Shown one piece after another: positions 6,247-10,739 of a stretch of DNA of 10,739 nucleotides (within the stretch, counting starts at the first letter, position 1; every line of letters starts with the position of its first letter). Origin of the DNA: DATLGB01 sp038318085 (GTDB taxonomy: Bacteria; Actinomycetota; Thermoleophilia; Solirubrobacterales; Solirubrobacteraceae); the NCBI GenBank assembly GCA_038318085.1, contig JBBQBV010000127.1:1-10739 (forward strand), written 5' to 3'. Under the pieces are notes generated by a model that made no database searches, was not told the DNA's origin, and saw nothing but the letters and a program-made list of their open reading frames with translations. The position numbers and the translations under genes are program-made.

Positions 6247-7457
6247 CGCTCGTCGAGCCGCTCGCGACGCAGTTCCCCGTCGTCGCCGGCGGGGGCGTCA
6301 CCTACCTGGACTCGGGCGCGACCTCGCAGACGCCCGAGGTGGTGCTCGAGGCGATGGAGCGCTACTACCGCGAGTACCGCGCGTCGATTCACCGCGGCGT
6401 CTACGAGCTCGCCGCCCGCGCGACCGACGCCTACGAGGGCGCGCGCGAGAAGGCCGCTGCCCTGGTCGGCTCGACGCCCGGCGAGACCATCTTCACGCGC
6501 AACGCGACCGAGGCCATCAACCTCGTCGCCTATTCGTGGGGCGGCGCGAACCTGCGCAGCGGCGACCTCGTCGTGCTCACCGAGATGGAGCACCACTCCA
6601 ACATCGTGCCGTGGCAGCTGGCCGCCCAGCGCGCCGGCGCGACGGTCGCCTACGTCGGCGTCACCGACGACGGGCACCTCGACCTCGACCAGCTCGACGC
6701 GCTGCTCGCGCGCGAGCCCAAGCTCGTCGGCGTCGTGCACGCCTCCAACGTGCTGGGCACGATCAACGACGTCGCCGAGATCACGCGCCGCGCGCACGCC
6801 GCCGGCGCCAAGGTGATCATCGACGGCGCCCAGGCGGTCCCGCACCTGCCGGTCGACCTGCGCGCGATCGACGCCGACTTCTACGCCTGGACCGCCCACA
6901 AGGCCTACGGGCCGACGGGCATCGGCATCCTGCACGGCCGGCGCTCGCTGCTCGAGGAGATGCCGCCGTTCATCGCCGGCGGGCACATGATCGCCAAGGT
7001 CTCCGAGCAGACCTCGACCTGGGCCGACGTGCCCGGCAAATTCGAGGCGGGCACGGGCGCCGTCGCCGAGGGCATCGGCCTCGGGGCAGCGGTCGACTTC
7101 TTGACCGAGATCGGGATGGACGCCGTCTGGGCGCACGACCGCGAGATGTCGGCGTACGCGCTCGAGCGCTTGGCCGAGGTGCCCGGGCTCACCCTCCACG
7201 GGCCCGCCGATCCCGCCGCCCGCGTGGCGCTGGCCTCCTTCGCGATCGAGGGCGTGCACCCGCACGACGTCGCGGAGATCCTCGGCTCGCGCGGCATCTG
7301 CGTTCGCGCCGGCCACCACTGCGCCCAGCCGCTGATGCGCCGGCTCGGCATCTCGGCCTCCTCGCGGGCGAGCTTCGCGATCCACTCCTCGCGCGAGGAC
7401 GTGGACCGGCTGATCGACGGGCTCGAGCGCGTGCGGGAGATCTTCTCGCTGGACTGA
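6243..7457 (+). CDS. sufS: SufS, group II cysteine desulfurase
   Basis: This 404-residue PLP enzyme has the usual length for SufS, which takes sulfur from cysteine as a persulfide and passes it to the Suf machinery. The N-terminal YLDSGATSQTP is at 21-31, the HRGVYELAARAT block at 50-61, and TRNATEAINLVA at 85-96. His117 lies in EMEHHSN (cofactor stacking), Asp194 and Gln197 in IDGAQAVPHLPVD, and Lys220 in TAHKAYGPTGIG is the PLP-binding lysine. Cys360 in RAGHHCAQPLM is the persulfide cysteine. All key residues are present. The start overlaps the sufC stop as ATGA with no strong Shine-Dalgarno sequence of its own, so it probably relies on coupling. No sufU or sufE sulfur acceptor follows; the next gene is on the other strand. 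Related kynureninase-like enzymes are excluded by the cysteine motif and context. Confidence 0.97.
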   Translation: MTLVEPLATQFPVVAGGGVTYLDSGATSQTPEVVLEAMERYYREYRASIHRGVYELAARATDAYEGAREKAAALVGSTPGETIFTRNATEAINLVAYSWGGANLRSGDLVVLTEMEHHSNIVPWQLAAQRAGATVAYVGVTDDGHLDLDQLDALLAREPKLVGVVHASNVLGTINDVAEITRRAHAAGAKVIIDGAQAVPHLPVDLRAIDADFYAWTAHKAYGPTGIGILHGRRSLLEEMPPFIAGGHMIAKVSEQTSTWADVPGKFEAGTGAVAEGIGLGAAVDFLTEIGMDAVWAHDREMSAYALERLAEVPGLTLHGPADPAARVALASFAIEGVHPHDVAEILGSRGICVRAGHHCAQPLMRRLGISASSRASFAIHSSREDVDRLIDGLERVREIFSLD

Positions 7458-7648
7458 TGCCGGTCGCGCACCGCCGGCGTCACCGTCTCCAGACTGGTCC
7501 GTTTTCAACTGGTTTGCCGCGCGCGAATGTGGGAGGCACTGGGCTTCTGTGGCGGTCGACGGGCTGGCCAGGCGCGGGCGCAATCTCGTGACCGCGACAG
7601 CCGCCACCGGCGAGCGCACGAGCAACCCGCAGACCACGACCTTCCGGG
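7458..7648. other. Intergenic spacer between convergent sufS and SGNH hydrolase genes
   Basis: I see no gene here. The spacer holds an early weak hairpin (GCCGG at 7459-7463 with CCGGC at 7474-7478, 10-nt loop), a relatively A/T-rich stretch around 7499-7517, a direct repeat ACTGGT (7493-7498 and 7508-7513), and a distant 7-bp inverted repeat (GTGGCGG 7549-7555 with CCGCCAC 7601-7607). Transcription from both sides must end in or near it, but no classical terminator with a T-tract stands out. Confidence 0.5.
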
Positions 7649-8938
7649 TCACAGGACGCCGAAGCGCCTGAGCTGCCGGGTCACGACGTGTGCGGCGATT
7701 GCCGCTCCGGCCAGGCTCAGGTGGACGCCGTCGCCCTGGCGCACGCGGACGCGCCGGCCCCGGTAGGTCATGAAGTCGCGGTAGCGACCAGCGGGCGTGA
7801 AGAGGCCGGCCATGTCGAGCACCGCTGCGCGCGGGAGCCCGGCCGCGGCGCGGTCGAGCGCGACGTTGATCGCGGCGTCCGGGACCGCTCGCCGCGGGTC
7901 GCGCGCCGCCGGGATGTTCAGCCAGACGACGACGCCGTGGCGCCGGCGCAGGTACGCGCGCATGGCGCGCCGCGCGCGCCGGGCGTATTCGGCGATCCAC
8001 GGCTCCGCGCAGCAGTTGAGCCTGGTGCCGTCGGGCGTCGTCATCGGCAGGCCGCCGTCGTTGGTTCCGAGGAAGACCACTGAGGCGTCCGGGTGGTAGC
8101 GCCCGACCTGCCGGCGCGGGAGCGTGCGCCAGTCCACCGGGAAGAGCTTGCTCAGGCCGCTGCCGATGCGCACGTCGCTGCGGACCTGGGCGCGATGCGC
8201 CAGCTGGTCGCCGAGCCTCGCGTCGACGCTCTGCATGAGCGAGTCGCCCGTGGTGAGGACGACCGGAAGCCTCGGAGCCTCCTCGACGGGTGGGACGTCC
8301 ACGCTGACGGTCCTGCGCAGGCGTTGATGCGACGACCGCAGCTCGACCTCCCAGTGCCCCTTGCGATGCATGCCGTACACGAAGGTGGCCGCGCGCCCTC
8401 CGGCCCCAAGGCGCAGCGTCCGGCACCGGCGCCCGGCGCCCGGCGCCCGGTGGCACAGGGTCGCGCTTGCCTCTCCGGCCCTCCAGCGGTCGCGCACCAC
8501 CACCCGCACCCGGGCGCCCCGACGCGCCGACCGTGGCGTGGTCAGCGTCAGACGGTCGCGGCACGACGGCGTCCGCAGCGCGAAGGCCGAGGTCTCCACG
8601 GTGCCGTCCGCGCGGTACGCGGCCGCCAGGAACGAGCGCGAGAGACGGTCGCAGCTCCACGGTGTGACGCGCGGGAAGTAGCCGCCGGAGCGGGGCTCGC
8701 CGTCCGGGGACCCGGGGATCTGCGGCGGCTCGACGGTCCGCAGCAGCGTCACGGCATCTCCCTCGCGCTCGTACAGGTCGACCTTCGTGAAGAACCCGGT
8801 GCCGATGACCAGCAACGCGATCGCGCCCGACTCCGTCGTGGCGTCGGCGCCGAGGATCACCACCGCGCCGGCGGGCGCCGGAGCGCACATGGCCAGGGCG
8901 ACTCCCGCCAGGATCCCCACCCACATCGTCCGTCTCAT
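7649..8938 (-). CDS. Secreted SGNH/GDSL hydrolase, DUF459-like
   Basis: This 429-residue exported protein joins an uncharacterised N-terminal half to an SGNH esterase/acyl-transfer fold. Residues 1-25 are a signal peptide (MRRT start, hydrophobic core, AGA end). Residues 26-215 hold two beta-rich parts with cysteine pairs Cys96/Cys126 and Cys162/Cys172 that could form disulfides. The catalytic part starts at 225. GDSL at 231-234 gives nucleophile Ser233, the SGL to DW segment at 260-270 gives the glycine block, and GTND at 291-294 gives Asn293. DGVH at 403-406 gives Asp403 and His406, so the set is complete. The SGL-DW and GTND spacing resembles the DUF459 branch, often tied to envelope polysaccharide or peptidoglycan acyl groups, but the substrate is unknown. 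A good Shine-Dalgarno sequence precedes the start by 7 nt. A 7-bp tandem repeat interrupts the Cys162-Cys172 loop. Possibly cotranscribed with the oxidoreductase gene 87 bp upstream. Confidence 0.9.
   Translation of the reverse strand: MRRTMWVGILAGVALAMCAPAPAGAVVILGADATTESGAIALLVIGTGFFTKVDLYEREGDAVTLLRTVEPPQIPGSPDGEPRSGGYFPRVTPWSCDRLSRSFLAAAYRADGTVETSAFALRTPSCRDRLTLTTPRSARRGARVRVVVRDRWRAGEASATLCHRAPGAGRRCRTLRLGAGGRAATFVYGMHRKGHWEVELRSSHQRLRRTVSVDVPPVEEAPRLPVVLTTGDSLMQSVDARLGDQLAHRAQVRSDVRIGSGLSKLFPVDWRTLPRRQVGRYHPDASVVFLGTNDGGLPMTTPDGTRLNCCAEPWIAEYARRARRAMRAYLRRRHGVVVWLNIPAARDPRRAVPDAAINVALDRAAAGLPRAAVLDMAGLFTPAGRYRDFMTYRGRRVRVRQGDGVHLSLAGAAIAAHVVTRQLRRFGVL
8426..8450. repeat. 7-bp tandem repeat (CCGGCGC, 3.6 copies) inside SGNH hydrolase gene
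   Basis: CCGGCGC is repeated exactly at 8426-8432, 8433-8439 and 8440-8446, followed by CCGG. It encodes the small loop between Cys162 and Cys172 of the hydrolase. Because the unit is not a multiple of three, gain or loss of one copy would shift the reading frame. Confidence 0.85.
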
Positions 8939-8945
8939 GGCCCGA

Positions 8946-8950
8946 TCCTC
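8946..8950 (-). promoter_or_regulatory. Shine-Dalgarno sequence of the SGNH hydrolase gene
   Basis: On the minus strand GAGGA is followed by seven bases and then the ATG at 8938. It is the best ribosome-binding site in the window and fixes this start. It contrasts with the propeller and Rrf2 genes, which have a TANNNT box in that place instead. Confidence 0.7.
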
Positions 8951-9025
8951 ACCGAACCGGCGGCGATGCGCAATGTCCGTCGGCCCAGACCCGGCCGCTT
9001 CCCCCGGTCCAGTCGGCCGCTCGGC

Positions 9026-9934
9026 TCAGTCGAGCGTGAGCACCAGCTTGCCGCGCACGTGCCCGGCCTCGCTGACGTGGTGGGCCTCGGGTGCCTGATC
9101 GAAGGCGAAGGTCTGCGCGACGGGCAGCGTGAAGCGTCCTGCCTCGTAGAGCTCCGCGGCCTGGCCGAGCGCCTGCCAAGCGCGCTCGGCGCGGCCGGTT
9201 GTGATGCGCACGCCGTGCTGGGCGGCGCTGAAGTCGGCGATGGTCACGACGTTCTCCGGGTTGCCGGTGATCTCGACGAGGTCAGGCAGCGCGCCGCGCC
9301 CGGCGGTGTCCACCGCGGCGTCGACGCCGTCGGGCGCGAGCTCGCGGACGCGGTCGACGAGCCCATCGCCGTAGACCGTCGGCTCGGCGCCGAGCTCACG
9401 CAGGAACGCGTGGTTGGCCTCGCTGGCGGTGCCGATGACGTGCGCGCCGCGAGCGCGGGCGAACTGCACCGTCGCGGTGCCGACCCCACCTGCGGCGCCG
9501 TTGACGAGGAGCGTCTGGCCCGAGCGCGCCCCGAGCAGATCGAGGCAGCGCACTGCCGTCTCGACCGCCACCGGCAACCCGGCGGCCTCGGCCCAGGACA
9601 TCGTGGCCGGCTTGACCGCATAGTGCTCCACCACGGCGTGCTGCGCCATGCCGCCGCCGACCGCAAAGCCGAAGACCGCATCGCCCGGCGCCACGTCGGT
9701 GACGCCGTCGCCGACCTCGTCGACGACCCCGGCAACGTCGCTGCCGGGGATGCTCGGCAGCTGCACCGGCATCGCCTGTGCCATCGCGCCGCTGCGCAGC
9801 TTCCAGTCGATCGGGTTCACCCCCGCGGCCTTCACCGCCACGCGAATCTGGCCGGCGCCCGCGTGGGGCTCCTCGACCTCGAGGACCTCGAGGACCTCGG
9901 GACCCCCGTACTCGCTGAACTGGACCGCCTTCAT
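9026..9934 (-). CDS. Zinc-free MDR oxidoreductase, NADPH:quinone reductase type
   Basis: This 302-residue protein is a medium-chain dehydrogenase/reductase of the quinone oxidoreductase branch, which uses NADPH to reduce quinones or enones in the cytoplasm. It begins MKAVQFSEYGGPEVL, a typical family start. It has AAGVNPIDWKLRSG at 36-49, PGSDVAGVV at 63-71, and GDAVFGF at 84-90. The dinucleotide-binding NGAAGGVG at 145-152 has a Rossmann region after it. The zinc-binding cysteines of alcohol dehydrogenases are absent, and the C-terminus ends GKLVLTLD as usual for the branch. The reading frame is open up to 10204, but the 90 extra residues look like noncoding translation and overlap the divergent gene, so the ATG at 9934 is used. 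A TAGGCT box lies 10 nt before it. The 9-bp repeat near the start encodes the EVLEVLEV stretch. The exact substrate cannot be told from sequence. Confidence 0.92.
   Translation of the reverse strand: MKAVQFSEYGGPEVLEVLEVEEPHAGAGQIRVAVKAAGVNPIDWKLRSGAMAQAMPVQLPSIPGSDVAGVVDEVGDGVTDVAPGDAVFGFAVGGGMAQHAVVEHYAVKPATMSWAEAAGLPVAVETAVRCLDLLGARSGQTLLVNGAAGGVGTATVQFARARGAHVIGTASEANHAFLRELGAEPTVYGDGLVDRVRELAPDGVDAAVDTAGRGALPDLVEITGNPENVVTIADFSAAQHGVRITTGRAERAWQALGQAAELYEAGRFTLPVAQTFAFDQAPEAHHVSEAGHVRGKLVLTLD
9876..9899. repeat. Short 9-bp tandem repeat (ACCTCGAGG, 2.7 copies)
   Basis: ACCTCGAGG occurs at 9876-9884 and 9885-9893, followed by ACCTCG. It lies in the oxidoreductase gene and encodes alternating Glu, Val and Leu near residues 13-21. 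The unit is in frame, so copy changes would only lengthen or shorten the strand. Confidence 0.8.
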
Positions 9935-9935
9935 G

Positions 9936-9948
9936 GGCTCGCCGAGCC
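9936..9948. repeat. Palindrome GGCTCG-C-CGAGCC next to the oxidoreductase start
   Basis: This is a perfect 6-bp inverted repeat around one base, beginning one base upstream of the oxidoreductase ATG. It overlaps the candidate -10 box (9945-9950), so it could act as an operator controlling that gene. Confidence 0.4.
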
Positions 9949-9950
9949 TA
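9945..9950 (-). promoter_or_regulatory. Candidate -10 element (TAGGCT) of the oxidoreductase gene
   Basis: On the minus strand TAGGCT fits TANNNT and ends 10 nt before the ATG at 9934, predicting a 5' leader of only about four bases. The hexamer is identical to the one in front of the suf operon. No Shine-Dalgarno sequence is seen. Confidence 0.4.
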
Positions 9951-9961
9951 GTCGACGAGCA

Positions 9962-9978
9962 GGTCGAGCCGTTCGACC
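9962..9978. repeat. Inverted repeat GGTCGA-N5-TCGACC in divergent spacer
   Basis: This is a perfect 6-bp inverted repeat with a 5-nt centre, 11 bp before the start of the plus-strand propeller-like gene. Together with the palindrome at 9936-9948 and a GTCGAC at 9951-9956 it makes the 55-bp divergent spacer rich in dyad symmetry. Confidence 0.4.
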
Positions 9979-9989
9979 GTGCTGCCAAG

Positions 9990-10739
9990 ATGTCGCAGAT
10001 GCAGCCACCGCTCCTCGCCGCCGTGACGGCGGCGGCGCTCGCCCTTCCGATCACCGGCACGGCGCCGGGCGGCAAGGGCGTCGCCGTCCGCGACCCCGCG
10101 ACGCTGCGGCCGTTGACCGGGGCGCCCAGGCTGCCCAGGAACACCACGCAGGTTGAGCTCTCGCCGGACGCCACGCAGCTCGCCGTGGCTTCCGAGACGC
10201 CCACCGGCCAGCACTATCGCTCCCACCTGAGCTTCTACGACCGTTCGTCGCGCAGGCGCACCGGGCGGATGCGCATCGTGCTCCAGCACCGCGTGCTCTC
10301 CTGGCTGACGCCGAACCGGCTCGCGCTGGTCAAGCGCGGCAAACCGGCGACGGTGCGGATCGTCAACCCGCGCAGGCGCAAGGTCATCCGCCGGGTCAAG
10401 CTGCGCGCGCGCCTGTCGGACACCGCGAAGATCGGCCAGCGCCTGGCGGTCCTCACCGCGGTGAAGACGGGCGGCGAGCAGCGGCTCGCCGTGTTCAGCG
10501 CCGACGGGAGGCGCGAGCGTGCCGTCGACCTGCCGGGGATGGTCTCCGGCTCGCTGCACGGTCGCACGCCGACCGGCGACGCGCTGGTCCTCTCCGGTCA
10601 GAAGTCGTTCGCCTACGCGGTCGACGTCGCCACCGGCGAGGTCACCAAGCACGATCTCGACCTGCCCGAGGGCGGGTATGAGTGGCTCGAGCCGCCGTCG
10701 GGCTCGATGCTGGCGGTCGGCACGTTCGGTACGGTCGCG
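9990..10739 (+). CDS. Secreted beta-propeller-like protein (3' part cut by window edge)
   Basis: The reading frame from the ATG at 9990 stays open to the right edge, giving 250 residues of an unfinished protein. Residues 1 to about 25 look like a signal peptide (Leu/Ala-rich core, ending near ITGTAPG), though it lacks positive charges at the very start. The remainder has repeated short beta-strand blocks such as VELSPDATQLAVAS, LAVLTAVKTGGEQRLAVFSADG and FAYAVDVATGEVTKHDLD, the pattern of WD40-like or YVTN/TolB-type propellers. A basic segment lies at about 113-145. No catalytic motif is visible. The gene is divergent from the oxidoreductase across 55 bp. Met4 (9999) is an alternative start, and no ribosome-binding site favours either. 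Codon use with G/C third positions agrees with real coding. The fold assignment is moderate; the function is not known. Confidence 0.75.
   Translation, partial: MSQMQPPLLAAVTAAALALPITGTAPGGKGVAVRDPATLRPLTGAPRLPRNTTQVELSPDATQLAVASETPTGQHYRSHLSFYDRSSRRRTGRMRIVLQHRVLSWLTPNRLALVKRGKPATVRIVNPRRRKVIRRVKLRARLSDTAKIGQRLAVLTAVKTGGEQRLAVFSADGRRERAVDLPGMVSGSLHGRTPTGDALVLSGQKSFAYAVDVATGEVTKHDLDLPEGGYEWLEPPSGSMLAVGTFGTVA

Noticed and set aside
7493..7513. Direct repeat ACTGGT twice, 15 bp apart, after sufS
   Set aside because: Six-base repeats are expected by chance at this scale, and nothing nearby (no promoter-driven gene, no element end) gives them a role.
7527..7766. A small 79-codon plus-strand frame after sufS
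   Set aside because: No ribosome-binding site, Arg-rich shadow composition, and its second half is antisense to the hydrolase gene.
8885..8887. Cys18 of the SGNH hydrolase as a lipoprotein lipobox
   Set aside because: The sequence LAMC has Met just before Cys, which does not fit the lipobox; an ordinary signal peptidase I site near residue 25 fits better.
6201..8924. A 907-codon open frame on the minus strand
   Set aside because: It is antisense to sufS and out of frame with the SGNH hydrolase gene; the translation has the low-complexity composition of a shadow frame.
8992..9019. Two copies of CGGCCGC between the oxidoreductase and hydrolase genes as a terminator
   Set aside because: CGGCCG is itself a palindrome common in GC-rich DNA; the two copies do not extend into a longer stem and have no T-tract.
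8093..10156. A 687-codon open frame on the plus strand
   Set aside because: It is antisense to the hydrolase and oxidoreductase genes, both of which have full catalytic motifs; no recognisable domain.
9935..10204. N-terminal extension of the oxidoreductase to 392 residues
   Set aside because: The family start MKAVQFSEYGGPEVL is at 9934; the extension is antisense to the divergent propeller-like gene and has no family resemblance.

Overview
The window is very GC-rich (clearly above 70% by eye, with G/C dominating third codon positions) and looks like a chromosomal stretch of a high-GC actinobacterium. Two things suggest the Thermoleophilia/Solirubrobacterales: secreted beta-propeller proteins built from 'LYVGG-FT-VGG' repeats, and an Rrf2-sufC-sufS cluster. 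That lineage call is inference. I see no tRNA, rRNA, CRISPR array, insertion sequence or phage gene. The spacing between genes is compact.

Left end (1-1214, minus strand): a two-gene DNA-repair unit. An SRAP/YedK-HMCES abasic-site shielding protein is followed, through an ATGA overlap, by an exonuclease III-type AP endonuclease that runs off the left edge. Both act on abasic sites, one by cross-linking them in single-stranded DNA and the other by incising them in duplex DNA.

Centre-left (1215-4935): two secreted beta-propeller proteins of different repeat families lie tail to tail with 40 bp of coding overlap. The plus-strand gene has about 14 propeller repeats and appears to be translated from a leaderless mRNA. 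The minus-strand gene is a delta-60-repeat-type protein. Two abutting perfect GC hairpins lie just past the plus-strand stop codon, inside the minus-strand gene.

Centre (4936-7457, plus strand): a tightly overlapping iron-sulfur cluster operon. It holds an Rrf2-family regulator with three cysteines (IscR-like), the SufC ATPase and the SufS cysteine desulfurase, joined by 8-bp and 4-bp overlaps. The usual scaffold genes sufB and sufD and the sulfur acceptor sufU/sufE are not present between or directly after them. A TANNNT -10 element sits almost on top of the regulator's GTG start.

Right (7458-10739): after a 191-bp spacer there is a secreted SGNH/GDSL hydrolase with a DUF459-like catalytic core and then a zinc-free MDR oxidoreductase of the quinone-reductase type (both minus strand). 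A divergent secreted propeller-like protein is cut by the right edge. The 55-bp divergent spacer holds two inverted repeats.

Four of the nine genes appear to encode exported proteins, so much of the window serves the cell envelope or exterior, interleaved with housekeeping Fe-S and DNA-repair genes. I did not find a convincing wholly new system. The most checkable unusual points are the sufBD-less suf operon with an atypically spaced Rrf2 cysteine triad, the tandem hairpins at the convergent overlap, the leaderless-type promoters, and a frame-shifting 7-bp tandem repeat inside the SGNH hydrolase gene.
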